Source of the DNA: Rhodovastum sp963804495
GTDB lineage: Bacteria; Pseudomonadota; Alphaproteobacteria; Acetobacterales; Acetobacteraceae
Length of the DNA: 64,000 nt
Direction of reading: 5' to 3'
Assembly (NCBI GenBank): GCA_963804495.1
Contig: CAWDQN010000005.1
Location: forward strand, 481,550-545,549
Of the stretch, positions 47,587-56,604 are shown piece after piece. The position numbers were made by a program, and so were the translations under genes. The notes beneath the pieces were generated by a model. The model ran no database searches. It was not told the DNA's origin and saw only the letters and a list, made by a program, of their open reading frames with translations. Positions within the stretch are counted from its first letter, which is position 1. Each line of letters opens with the position of its first letter.

Positions 47587-47922
47587 CTACCATGCATTCG
47601 ATGCAGCGGGCGCGTTCGTGGCGATGTCTGCGCATCGGCAGCGGAGCTGGACTGCGGTCGGTCCTGGCTCCCCTCGTCGCCTCGCAGAACACCTGGCCCG
47701 TGCCAGCGGCCCGGAGCTGGCGCACACTTCCAGCCAGGCGGTGTATTGGGCCTGTAGCGTCGCCAATTCGGCGACGGCATCACGCCAGCGCTGGGCGCGG
47801 CTGCGCAGGTCGGCCGGGCGGCGGATGCGGATGACGGGCTTGCCGGCGGCGCGGGCAGCCCGGCAACGGGCCTGGCGTTCGGCGTCGGTCATCGGCTTGT
47901 CGCCGATCGGCTTGCGCGGCAT
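47587..47922 (-). pseudogene. IS21-associated helper gene, C-terminally truncated
   Basis: The first ~65 codons (MPRKPIGDKPMTDAERQARC ... ADLRSRAQRWRDAVAELATL) belong to a small protein family found next to IS21 istB genes; a relative is at 58806-59217. From about 47727 leftward the sequence no longer follows the family (ending ...EAIEPPRGFGRD in intact copies) but runs into unrelated arginine-rich translation. The left end of this IS21 copy is therefore missing. Confidence 0.6.
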
Positions 47923-48558
47923 GGTCCACTCCGAACCGTGACGTCACGATATAGAGGACATGCTGAACAGCTCAGGCACGGTGCCTGAAGCGCCAGCTGT
48001 CGTTGCCGGTCTCGATGATGTCGCAATGATGCGTCAGCCGATCGAGCAGGGCCGTGGTCATCTTGGCGTCGCCGAACACCGACGGCCATTCGGCAAAGGT
48101 CAGGTTGGTGGTGACGATGATCGAGGTGCGCTCGTACAGGCGGCTGACCAGGTGGAACAGCAGCTGGCCGCCCGACTGGGCGAACGGCAGGTAGCCGAGT
48201 TCGTCCAGCACAACGAGATCAAGCCGGGTCAGCTGATCGGCGATGCGCCCCTGCCGCCCCGCGCGCGCCTCTGCCTCCAGCCGGTTGACCAGATCGACGG
48301 CGGTGTAGAACCGCGCCCGTGCGCCGCCGCGGATACAGCTGCGCGCGATCGCGACGGCCAGGTGGCTCTTGCCTGTGCCGGTGCCGCCGACCAGCACCGC
48401 GTTGCGCTGCTGCGCCAGCGTGCCGCCGCTGGCGAGTTCCTGTGAGCCTGAGCGCGCAAAGTGAGGGTGATTTCCCGACAAATTGATCACGGTATGTGAT
48501 GGGCGCTGCGCCGCCGCCCTCACCGAGCGTGAGCAGCGCGGGTCCCGGTCTCGGCTGA

Positions 48559-49033
48559 TCAGGCCGGCGTATCGGCGCCGGGTGGGTCGAGCCGATCGAT
48601 GAGCTTCTGGAAGACGGCTTCGAACTCCGGATCGTAGTCGTCAGGGTGGGCGCGGATGACCGCGATGGCCTTACGATAGTACTCGGCTGCCTGGCGGTGA
48701 TCGCCGCGTGCCTCGCAGACCATGCCGAGACGGTCGTAGCCGTCATGGACGTTGGGGAAGCGGGCGAGCAGATCGTGAGCGGCGCGTTCGGCTTCGTCGA
48801 GTTTGCCGGCGCGGACGAGGTTGGCCGCGGCGTTGGAGGCCTCGGTCAGTTCGTCGGTGTCGTGGTCACGGATCTGGAGATACCTGGTGAACCCCGGCCG
48901 ACGTGGCGGCGCTGCGGCTGCCTGGGCGGCGCGTGCGGTCGCGGCGGCGGCCTCGTCGCGGGCGAGGCAGCACTGCTTGGTACTTCTTGCCGCTGCCGCA
49001 GGGACAGGGATCATTCCGCCCAGTCTTGGCCAT
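48559..49033 (-). pseudogene. SEC-C motif / TPR protein with a +1 frameshift, transposon cargo
   Basis: From ATG 49033 the frame reads MAKTGRNDPCPCGSGKKY, the classic SEC-C zinc motif, then shifts at GG 48979-48980. After deletion of one base it continues KQCCLARDEAAAATARAA and a TPR-like helical region (LVRAGKLDEAERAAHDLLAR, GYDRLGMVCEARGDHRQAAE), 157 residues in all. SEC-C motifs bind zinc and sit on SecA and on many proteins of unknown role. It is divergent from the transposase operon, with start codons 23 bases apart, so the two directions share a control region. Confidence 0.75.
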
Positions 49034-49055
49034 CTCGCCAACGCTATGGAGAAGG

Positions 49056-49637
49056 ATGTCATCCTTGTACCAAGCCCTGCTGAACGACGCCAGATTCCAT
49101 CAGCAATTGCTCGACTTCGATCGCGACATAGCAACCGCCGCCCGGGAGGCGGGCTGTAGCGAATGCCACGGCGCACTGCATTCGGCGCGGTTCGACCGCA
49201 AGCCGCGCGGGGTTCCGGCCGGACTGGGTGACGATTACTGCCAGCGTTTCAGCTGCTGCTGTGCGGTGGACGGCTGCCGCACGCGGGCGACGCCGCCATC
49301 GCTGCGCTTTCTCGGCCCCAAGGTCTATCTCGCCACGGTGGTGACGCTGGCCACCGCGATGCAGCAGGGGGCGACGCCGCTGCGTGTGCAGCGCCTGTCG
49401 GCGGAACTTGGCATCGACCGCCGCACGCTTGGGCGCTGGCGCAAATGGTGGCTGGAGACCTTTGCCGGCCCGTTCCGGCCGACCGTCATGGCCGCCTTCA
49501 TGCCGGCGCTCGATCTGACCGGCGTGCCGGCCACGCTACTTGACCGCTTTGCCGGCGATCTCGCGGAGAAGCTGAGTTGCCTGCTGCGCTTTCTTGGCCC
49601 GTTGACTGGCGGGGCGGCGGCGAGGCGGGCTTTCTGA
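49056..49637 (+). CDS. Cysteine-rich HTH protein, first gene of the transposon operon
   Basis: A 193-residue protein. Cysteines at 34, 37, 62, 67-69 and 74 (GCSECHGALH, YCQRFSCCCAVDGC) suggest a zinc-binding module, followed by a helix-turn-helix-like stretch at about 110-133 (LRVQRLSAELGIDRRTLGRW). The ATG at 49056 has GGAGAAGG just upstream. Position and composition suggest a DNA-binding accessory or target-site factor for the transposase encoded 89 bp downstream; no known function can be named from the sequence. Confidence 0.65.
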   Translation: MSSLYQALLNDARFHQQLLDFDRDIATAAREAGCSECHGALHSARFDRKPRGVPAGLGDDYCQRFSCCCAVDGCRTRATPPSLRFLGPKVYLATVVTLATAMQQGATPLRVQRLSAELGIDRRTLGRWRKWWLETFAGPFRPTVMAAFMPALDLTGVPATLLDRFAGDLAEKLSCLLRFLGPLTGGAAARRAF

Positions 49638-49726
49638 GGGACCGCAACGACCCGCAGAGGATGCCCGTCGCCGTCCGGCGGTAGCCACCGTTACCGTCCG
49701 ACTCCGCAACTTTCTGGAGAGCGGGC

Positions 49727-51199
49727 ATGGCGGACAAACCCGGATTGCGGGTGCATGAGCGCTGGGCGCGATTGCGTTTCTCGGTGATCGGGCAGCTGCT
49801 GGCTGCGCCGCCGGAGAACGGCGCCCTGCGGGCAGCACTGGAAGACCTGGCGGCCCGCGAGTGGCGCCATCCGACGACTGGTGGGCCGGTCCGCTTCGGT
49901 GTGTCGACCCTTGAGCGCTGGGACCATCGTGCCCGCAACGAGCGACAGGACCCGGTCGCCGTGCTGCGGCGCAAGCGGCGCGTGGATGCCGGCGAACAGG
50001 CGTCGATGACGACGCAGCTGCGTCAGGCCCTGCTCGCCCAGTACGACGCGCACAAGAGTTGGAGCGCCAAGCTGCATCACGACAACCTGGTTGCGCTGGC
50101 ACAGACCCGCTCCGAGTTGCGGCCGGTCCCGTCCTACACGACGGTGCGGCGGTTCCTGCGCACGCACGGCCTGAGCAAGCGGCGTCCGCTGACGACGCGG
50201 CAGTCCGCTGGCGCGCTGGCAGCCGCGGCCCGGCTCGATGCCCGCGAGGTGCGCAGCTACGAGGCTGAATATACGAATTCACTTTGGCACTGGGATTGCC
50301 ATTTTGGATCCAGAAAGGTGCTGACCTCCCGTGGCGTATGGGAGACGCCTGTGCTGTTCGGCGTTCTCGACGACTACTCCCGGCTGGCCTGTCATCTGCA
50401 ATGGTATCTTTCAGAGGCGGCTGAGAATATCGCCCATGGCCTGTCGCAGGCGATGCAGAAGCGCGGCTTGCCGCGCGCTGCCATGAGCGACAACGGCGCC
50501 GCCATGACCGCCACCGAGATCAGCGAAGGCCTCGCCAGGCTCGGCGTTCTTCATCAAACCACGCTGCCGTACAGCCCGTACGTCAATGGCAAGCAAGAGA
50601 CCTTCTGGGGGCAGATCGAAGGCCGTCTCATGGCAATGCTGGAAGGCGTCGATGATCTGACCCTGGCAAAACTCAACGAAGCGACACAGGCCTGGGCGGA
50701 ATACGACTACAACCGCCAGCGCCATTCCGAGATCGACGACACGCCACTCGCTCGCTTCCTTGCCGGTCCCAACGTCACGCGGCCCTGCCCGGATGCAGCA
50801 ACGCTCCGGCTGGCCTTTACCCGCACCGAGCGGCGCACCCTGCGCAAGAGCGACTGCACCGTTACCATCGAAGGTCGCCGCTTCGAAGTCCCGAGCCAGT
50901 ATCGGCATCTTTCCATGCTGGACGTCCGCTACGCCGCCTGGGACCTCACCGAAGTCCACCTCGCTGACCTGCACACCGGCAAGGTCCTCTGCCGTCTGTT
51001 CCCGCAGGACAAGACCGGCAACGCCAACGGTCGGCGCCGAACCTTGCAGCCGATCGCGGCCGGTTCCGTCGCCGCGCAACCCGCCAGCGCACCGCCGGCA
51101 CGCGGCATGGCGCCGCTGCTGCAACGCCTGATCGACCGGCAAGCGGCGACCGGTCTGCCGCCGGCCTACCTCCCCAAGGATGAAGGAGAGGACACGTGA
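49727..51199 (+). CDS. DDE transposase, integrase-core (TniA/Mu-type)
   Basis: A 490-residue transposase with an N-terminal helix-turn-helix region, an rve integrase core and a C-terminal beta domain. The DDE residues are Asp190 (LWHWDCHFG), Asp255 (AAMSDNGAAM) and Glu291 (VNGKQETFWG). The C-terminal Mu-type domain follows (RRFEVPSQYRHLSMLDVRYA). It overlaps the next gene by four bases, typical for transposases that need a AAA+ partner. It is predicted to recognise the TGAG-type ends and the CTGAGCGCG repeats. Confidence 0.88.
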   Translation: MADKPGLRVHERWARLRFSVIGQLLAAPPENGALRAALEDLAAREWRHPTTGGPVRFGVSTLERWDHRARNERQDPVAVLRRKRRVDAGEQASMTTQLRQALLAQYDAHKSWSAKLHHDNLVALAQTRSELRPVPSYTTVRRFLRTHGLSKRRPLTTRQSAGALAAAARLDAREVRSYEAEYTNSLWHWDCHFGSRKVLTSRGVWETPVLFGVLDDYSRLACHLQWYLSEAAENIAHGLSQAMQKRGLPRAAMSDNGAAMTATEISEGLARLGVLHQTTLPYSPYVNGKQETFWGQIEGRLMAMLEGVDDLTLAKLNEATQAWAEYDYNRQRHSEIDDTPLARFLAGPNVTRPCPDAATLRLAFTRTERRTLRKSDCTVTIEGRRFEVPSQYRHLSMLDVRYAAWDLTEVHLADLHTGKVLCRLFPQDKTGNANGRRRTLQPIAAGSVAAQPASAPPARGMAPLLQRLIDRQAATGLPPAYLPKDEGEDT

Positions 51200-52041
51200 A
51201 CAAGAAACTGCTCGCCCTCTATGGCCTCAAGTGGAACCCGTTCGCCCCGGGCGTGCCGGTCGAGGCGTTGCACGTCACCGCACGCGTCGAGTTGTTCTGC
51301 TGGCGTGTGCGCCAGCTTGTGGGCGAAGGCGGCTTCGCTCTTGTCACCGGTGTGCCCGGCACCGGCAAGTCGGCTGCTTTGCGCGTCCTCGCGGCCTCGC
51401 TGGCGGCGCAGCGTGACGTTAAGCTCGGCGTGATCAGCCGCCCGCAGGCCAACATCGCCGACTTCTACCGCGAGATGGGCGACCTGTTCGGCGTCGAACT
51501 GCAGCCGCACAACCGCTGGGCCGGCGCCAAGGTGCTGCGCCAGCGCTGGCAGGCCTATATCGATGCCACCCTGTCCCGGCCCGTGCTCATCGTCGACGAG
51601 GCGCAGGAAATCCAGCCCGCCGTCCTCGCAGAGTTGCGCCTGCTGTCGTCCGCCGAACTCGATTTGCGCATCCTGCTCACCGTCGTGCTCGCCGGTGATG
51701 GCCGCCTCGCCGACCGTCTGCGTTCCGACGAGTTCCTCCCTCTCGACAGCCGCATGCGCGTGCGCCTGACGATGGAACGCGCCACGCCGCAGGACCTGCA
51801 GGAATGCCTCCGCCACGCCCTGCAGCAGGCCGGCGTGCCGACGCTGATGACCGCCGAAGTGATCGCCGCCCTCTGCGACCATGCCCAGGGCAACCTGCGC
51901 GCGCTGATGATCATGGCTGACGAACTGCTCGTCGCCGCTGCCCAGCGCGAGGCCCGCCAGATCGACGAAACCCTGTTCTTCGAGGTCTGCGCTGCCGCCA
52001 CCGCCGGCGAGGCCAAGGCAGCGATCCGGCGCCGGCGATGA
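51196..52041 (+). CDS. AAA+ ATPase, ExeA/TniB/TnsC-like
   Basis: A 281-residue ATPase of the ExeA/GspA-TniB type: opening LYGLKWNPFAPGVPVEALHV, Walker A GVPGTGKS at 52-59, Walker B PVLIVDEAQE at 129-138, sensor 1 in LLTVVLAGDGRLADRL, and an arginine finger candidate in DSRMRVRL. Proteins of this kind select target DNA and activate DDE transposases. It is translationally coupled to the transposase gene upstream and to the RepA-like gene downstream (four-base overlaps). Confidence 0.86.
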   Translation: MNKKLLALYGLKWNPFAPGVPVEALHVTARVELFCWRVRQLVGEGGFALVTGVPGTGKSAALRVLAASLAAQRDVKLGVISRPQANIADFYREMGDLFGVELQPHNRWAGAKVLRQRWQAYIDATLSRPVLIVDEAQEIQPAVLAELRLLSSAELDLRILLTVVLAGDGRLADRLRSDEFLPLDSRMRVRLTMERATPQDLQECLRHALQQAGVPTLMTAEVIAALCDHAQGNLRALMIMADELLVAAAQREARQIDETLFFEVCAAATAGEAKAAIRRRR

Positions 52042-52991
52042 CCGCGCTTGCCGTCCAGCCGGCGCATCGCCTCGCCGATCGCCCCGAGCAACAGCACTGG
52101 CTGGTCACCGGCCTGTGGGCCGACGAAGCCGTCGGCATCATCGGCGGCGAACCGAAGTGCTGCAAATCCTTCCTGGCGTTGGACCTCGCCGTCGCGGTCG
52201 CCGCCGGCTCTCCCTGCCTGCGCCGCTTCCCGGTGCCGCGCCCCGGTCGCGTTCTGCTCTATCCCGCCGAGGACGCACTGCACATCGTCCGCCGCCGCCT
52301 CGACGGCATCTGCGCGGCCGCCGGTCGTAGCCTCGACACGCTGGATGTTCAGGTGATCACCGCGCCGAGCCTGCGCCTCGATCTCGATACCGACCGCGGC
52401 CGTCTCGACCAGACCGTCGCCGCCCTGAAGCCGCGCCTGCTCGTCCTCGATCCGTTCGTCCGCCTGCACCGCATCGACGAAAACGCCAGCGGCGAGGTCG
52501 CGCCGGTGCTCGCCTTCCTGCGCGACCTGCAGCGTCGCCATGCGGTCGCCGTTGCCGTCGTCCACCACGCCAGAAAAGGGGCAAGCTCCATGCGTGCTGG
52601 CCAGGCGCTTCGTGGCTCCTCCGAGTTCCATGCCTGGGGCGATTCCAACCTTTACCTTCGCCGCGACGGCAACGACCGCATCGTGCTCACCGCCGAGCAC
52701 CGCGCCGCCGCCGCCATCCCCAGCGTCACCCTGGCGCTCACTCAGCGCGCCGATGCCCTCGCGCTCGAGCCTGTCCAGCCGCACCAGGAACCGGACCCCA
52801 ACCCCACACCATCGTCTATCGACGAGCGCATCGCCGCGGCCCTCGCGGACGCCGATCGACCCCGCCCGTTCGCCGAGCTGCGCGCCTGCTGCCGCATCCG
52901 CACCGCCACCCTCTACGCGCGCCTCGCCGCCATGACCGCCACCGGCCGCATCGTCAAAACCGGCGACGGCTATCGCCTCGCCGGTCACTGA
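52038..52991 (+). CDS. RepA/RadA-type hexameric ATPase with C-terminal winged helix
   Basis: A 317-residue P-loop ATPase resembling plasmid RepA (RSF1010) helicases. The nucleotide loop is GEPKCCKS at 37-44, in which Cys replaces the last glycine of GxxxxGKS, as in related GEPKxxKS proteins. Walker B is RLLVLDPFVRLHRID, and VVHHARKG follows. The last ~60 residues (SIDERIAAALADADRPRPFA ... LYARLAAMTATGRIVKTGD) form a winged-helix-like domain. It is the fourth gene of the transposon operon; a replicative or strand-unwinding role in transposition is inference. Confidence 0.78.
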   Translation: MTALAVQPAHRLADRPEQQHWLVTGLWADEAVGIIGGEPKCCKSFLALDLAVAVAAGSPCLRRFPVPRPGRVLLYPAEDALHIVRRRLDGICAAAGRSLDTLDVQVITAPSLRLDLDTDRGRLDQTVAALKPRLLVLDPFVRLHRIDENASGEVAPVLAFLRDLQRRHAVAVAVVHHARKGASSMRAGQALRGSSEFHAWGDSNLYLRRDGNDRIVLTAEHRAAAAIPSVTLALTQRADALALEPVQPHQEPDPNPTPSSIDERIAAALADADRPRPFAELRACCRIRTATLYARLAAMTATGRIVKTGDGYRLAGH

Positions 52992-53434
52992 CCGGCGTCA
53001 GCGGCCGCCAAGCCTCAGCGCCGCTCCCGGCGGCGCCAGCTTCGCCGGACAGCCGGCCGGCGGGCAGGCCACACCCGCCTCTTCCGCTTCCCGCTTCCCA
53101 GCACCCCTACAGAAGTCGGGAAGCGGTAGCGGGAAGACCATCAAAAACCGCGCTCAGAACCCCATCAAAGAGCGCGATCGCTCTCACCTGCACCAGCGCC
53201 GCGTTCACCGGCGTGCCGGTGAAGTCGAACTGCGCCAGCTCCTTGGCCAGCGGCAGGTGCGCCGCGGCGATCTGGTAGCGGACCGAGCGCGCCTGTTTTT
53301 CGGCGATCTCCGCCTTCAACAGATCGCCGATGATGCGTGCCACAGAATGCTGGCGCTTGATGCCGTTCGTGACGACCTCGTCGTAGGCGGGACGCATTCC
53401 GGAGAGCTTCAGCGTGCTCATCATCTCGAGAATC

Positions 53435-54947
53435 TCAAGCCGTTCCATTGTGTAGGCTCCTCAGGCTGTCGTAACGGGCGCAGTCCGCGACGGGCACGTG
53501 ACGCAGGCTCAGCGCTTCGGGGGTGATCACCGTCACCGCCGGTTGCGGCTGCCGCTGGCGGGACAGCGCGTTGAGAATGACGTCACTGCTGAACACGCCG
53601 GCGGCCAGCGCCTCGGCACAGGCCGCCTCGACCGCCGCCAGGCCGTCGGTCAGCACGGCGTTGAGGATGTCGACCATCTGGCGGTCGCCATCGTCCACGC
53701 CAGCCAAGTTTCTGGCGGACCCGCCCAAGCGCGCCGGGCAGCACCCAGGCCTTGAACGGCGCGCCGTTGCGCAGTGCTCCCGGCTTGCGCGCCAGCACGG
53801 GCACGTAGTGCCACGGGTCATAGACGGTCCGCCCGCGACCGAAACTGCGCGCATGCTCGCCGACGATCTGCCCGTCCTGGCGGATGACGATCCGCTCGGC
53901 GTAGGCGTGCACCTCGACCGGGCGCCCGACCGCTGCGGCGCTCACTGAGTAGCGGTTGTTATCGAAACGGACGAGGCAAGTCTTTGACACCGATGCCGTC
54001 TGGGCATGGAACCCATCGAACGGTCCCGCATACTGAACCAGATGCGGCCGTTCCGCTTCGAACGCCTGCGAGATTGTCTGCGTCTTGTCTTCAGGATGCG
54101 CGTGCGCGCGGGCATGAACCACGCACTGGTCCAGCAGCCAGGCATTCATTTCGGCAAAGTTCTTGAACCGCAGCCGCGGCTTGAACAGCCGCTCGCGCAT
54201 CACGCCGACTTGGTTTTCGACCTGGCCCTTTTCCCAGCCCGAAGCCGGTGTGCAGGCCACCGGCTCCACCAGGTAATGGCTGCACATGCGGGCAAAACGA
54301 CGGTTGAAGACGCGGTCACGGCCAATGAACACCGTCTCCACTGCCGTCTTCATGTTGTCGTAGATGCCGCGCGTGCAGGCGCCGCGGAAGAACGCGAACG
54401 CTCGTTCGTGCGCGTCGAACACCATCTCCTGGGTCTCGCGCGGATACGCCCGCACAAACGGCATCCGGCTGTGACACAGCCGGACCTGCGCCACTTTGAC
54501 CGTCACCGTCACGCCGTCCAGCACGACGATCTCTTGCGACCAGTCGAACTGGTAGGCCTCGCCGGGCGCAAAACTCAGCGGGACAAAGGCAGGCGCTTCG
54601 CTGCTTCCCTGCGCACGCCGGTGCGCCCGGCTGTAGCGGCGCACCGCGTCATAGCTGCCGCTGTAGCCCGCATCCCGCAGCGCCTCGAAGATCCGCATCA
54701 AGGTCAGCCGCTCGCGCACCGCCTTGGCCGCGTTCTCGTCCAGCCGACGTTCCAGTTCCGCCGTCCAGACGCCCAGCTTCGGGCGCGGCTGCTTCGCCCG
54801 CGCATACCGGGATTCCGTCGACCCCGACCGGATCACACGGCGAACCGTGTTCCGTGAAACCTTCAGTTCCCGGACGATCTGACCAATCGATCGGCCTTGG
54901 ACAAAATGCGCGCGCCTGATCCGGGCAATCGTCTCCACAACCAGCAT
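53435..54947 (-). pseudogene. istA: istA, IS21 transposase, with a +1 frameshift
   Basis: A 503-residue IstA when one base is deleted at CC 53704-53705 (AAACTTGGC to AAACTTGC). N-terminal HTH (MLVVETIARIRRAHFVQGRS ... LKVSRNTVRRVIRSG), rve core with Asp in YQFDWSQE, Asp in GIYDNMKTAV and Glu in WEKGQVENQVG, then the Mu-type domain. The distal frame reads LAGVDDGDRQMVDILNAVLT and ends ARYDSLRSLHNGTA. The stop overlaps the istB start by about 14 bases. The frameshift removes the C-terminal ~90 residues as the sequence stands. Confidence 0.85.
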
Positions 54948-54984
54948 CCCCTCGGCTCCACCTGCCCCAAAGCAGGCGGCGTGA

Positions 54985-55030
54985 TCTCACCAGGAAGGGG
55001 GGGGTCAATTTTGGACGCCGATCACCCCCT
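54985..55030. repeat. IS21 terminal sequence
   Basis: AGGAAGGGGGGGGTCAATTT followed by TGGACGCCGATCACCCCC, just outside istA. A close relative, GGGGGGTCAATTTTCCACGC, is found at 56926. Exact termini and target duplication could not be defined because the far end is lost. Confidence 0.55.
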
Positions 55031-55105
55031 AAGCTCGGCTTTTCGCCATCCATTTCTTGATCCCACCGGTTCGGCGTAGCGTCGGGTGGCGGAGGTTTTG
55101 AGTTG

Positions 55106-56560
55106 TCAGGCGGCGTAGCACACGGTGTCGACGAGACTGTGCAGGAGAGTCGTGGGAATTTCGATGACGTCCTTGCCCGGCCGGGACATTGAAAAATGCG
55201 GTGGGCACCAAAGTGCCCGGCGGACCGCGGCGATGGCATCGCTGAAGGTGGGCTCCTGCTTGGCGTACCAGGCAGCCCCGCGCGGGCGCAGGGCGGTGGT
55301 CGGTGCCCGCATCAATTGGTCGGCCCATAGCGTCACCAGCGAGAACAACCCAAGCAGTGCGGGGGTGGTGCGCAGGATGGCCAGGTCCGACCATTGCCGC
55401 TGGGTCTCGACGCCGAGATGGCGACGGACTTCCTGAAACGTCGTCTCCACCCGCCAGCGCGAGACGAAGCAGTTGAGGATGTCCGCCGGCGTGTCGTCGA
55501 GGTTGGTGCTGAGGAAGGCCTGCGGCTCGCGCTGGCCGGACGGGTCGCGCACCAGCACCCAGCGGATGGGCGCCGGCGGCAGGCCGGCATGGTACCAGAC
55601 CGCGGTGCCGGAGACGATCTCGACCAGCCTTGTCTCGCCGCCATACCAGTCGGTCACCTGTAGCTTCGTCCAGGCGGTTGCTGGGTTTTCCAGGATGGCG
55701 CTGAGCTTCGGCAGACGCTTGCCTTTCAGCGGCGCACGACCGCGCTGGCCGGGCCGGCGAGGCGGGGCCGGCGCGAACAGGTTTGCATCAAGCCGCAGGC
55801 GAGTGATCAGACGGACGTGACGGCGGACCGCGGCGATCAGTTCGAGGGTGGCGAAGCTGCTATCGCCGACGATGGTGATGCGGCGGCCTGGCAGCCAGCG
55901 CCGCGTTTGCAGAATTGCCTGGATTGCCCAGCGGGTCAGCGGCTTGTGGCGCCGGCCCCGTTTCTCGTTGCTGCGTTGGGACGGCGCCAGGATGGTCAGG
56001 AACGGCAGCGCCCAGCGCCGCTTCGCCCACGGCACCGGCAGCACCACCATAAGCGACAGCCAGCGCAGGCCGCTGGTCTTGACGAAGAAGCCGCGCGAGG
56101 AGCGCACCGGATCGCGGTAGATGCCGCGGGCCGCGATGTTCGGCCCCCAGCGCCGCTCGATGGTGTCGTCGATGCCGATCACCACCTCGCCAGTCGGCAG
56201 CAAGGCGTCGAGCAGATGAACGAGCAGTCTGCGTGCCATGGCGTGCGAATTCCAGCGCGCCTCGCTCAGGACTTCGTGGAAGCGGCCGAAGCCCGGTTGG
56301 TCGGCCAGCCCCATCACCCGCAAGGCGGCGCTGACCGTCCGCTGGCCTGGTGCCAGCACCGCGCCGGCCACCAGGACCAGCACGCGCTGCCAGACCGGCG
56401 CGGTGAAACAGTCGCGGAATGGCACCAGCCAGGTCACCAGCAGCGACGGCACGGTGATGCCGCCGGAGGAAATGGGGGCGGCAGGGATGCGATCGGGTGT
56501 CATCGAATCCGTAGAATCGAACGACGCCCGTGTCGCAAGCCGCGCCGTTGCTTCGCTCAT
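55106..56560 (-). CDS. DDE transposase, IS701-like
   Basis: A 484-residue transposase of the DDE_5/IS701 type. The catalytic acids are visible as VVIGIDDTIERRWG, ITIVGDSSFATL and FVSRWRVETTFQEVRRHLG. It is full length and free of stops. The true start may be at 56503 (MTPDRIPAAPISSGGITVPS), since homologues begin near TVPSLLVTWLVPF. I could not find convincing inverted repeats; the left flank is the IS21 end and the right flank is an IS21 helper gene, so it probably jumped between or into IS21 copies. Confidence 0.85.
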   Translation of the reverse strand: MSEATARLATRASFDSTDSMTPDRIPAAPISSGGITVPSLLVTWLVPFRDCFTAPVWQRVLVLVAGAVLAPGQRTVSAALRVMGLADQPGFGRFHEVLSEARWNSHAMARRLLVHLLDALLPTGEVVIGIDDTIERRWGPNIAARGIYRDPVRSSRGFFVKTSGLRWLSLMVVLPVPWAKRRWALPFLTILAPSQRSNEKRGRRHKPLTRWAIQAILQTRRWLPGRRITIVGDSSFATLELIAAVRRHVRLITRLRLDANLFAPAPPRRPGQRGRAPLKGKRLPKLSAILENPATAWTKLQVTDWYGGETRLVEIVSGTAVWYHAGLPPAPIRWVLVRDPSGQREPQAFLSTNLDDTPADILNCFVSRWRVETTFQEVRRHLGVETQRQWSDLAILRTTPALLGLFSLVTLWADQLMRAPTTALRPRGAAWYAKQEPTFSDAIAAVRRALWCPPHFSMSRPGKDVIEIPTTLLHSLVDTVCYAA

Positions 56561-56604
56561 TCGTGGCGATGCGCCGTCCCCAGGCCACCTATAATATAGT
56601 GTGC

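Larger units (their letters stand above)
48443..53186 (+). mobile_element. 4744-bp AAA+-dependent transposon with TGAG...CTCA ends and CCTG target duplication
   Basis: The element interrupts istB. Its termini are TGAGCCTGAGCGCGC on the left and, read inward from the right, TGAGAGCGATCGCGC (11 of 15 identical), so it has TG...CA ends. CCTG is present at 48439-48442 and 53187-53190. Subterminal motifs CTGAGCGCG and TTCCCGAC occur in both ends, the latter two at different spacing, like transposase-binding sites. Plus-strand genes: a Cys-rich HTH protein, a DDE transposase, an ExeA/TniB-type ATPase and a RepA-like ATPase. One minus-strand gene encodes a SEC-C/TPR protein. I do not know a named family with this exact set. 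Confidence 0.9.
47972..53448 (-). pseudogene. istB: istB, transposition helper ATPase, split by the 4744-bp transposon
   Basis: The N-terminal part is at 53448-53187 (MERLEILEMMSTLKLSGMRP ... DFTGTPVNAALVQ) and the C-terminal part at 48442-47972 (QELASGGTLAQQRNAVLVGG, Walker A GGTGTGKSH, Walker B LVVLDELGYLPFA, ending DSWRFRHRA). Deleting 4744 bp plus one CCTG copy gives exactly 243 codons with no frame change, a normal IstB of 242 residues. IstB is the AAA+ ATPase that assists the IstA transposase. The interrupted copy must be inactive. Confidence 0.9.
47727..55030 (-). mobile_element. IS21-family element carrying a nested transposon
   Basis: Minus-strand order: istA (54947-53435), istB (53448-47972, split), helper gene (47922, truncated). 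The right end lies around 54990-55030, where GGGGTCAATTTTGGACGCCG resembles the GGTCAATTTTCCACGCCGG end of another IS21 at 56926-56948. The left end was not found. The nested 4744-bp element accounts for most of the length. Without it and the istA frameshift the element would be a standard ~2.5-kb IS21. Confidence 0.75.
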
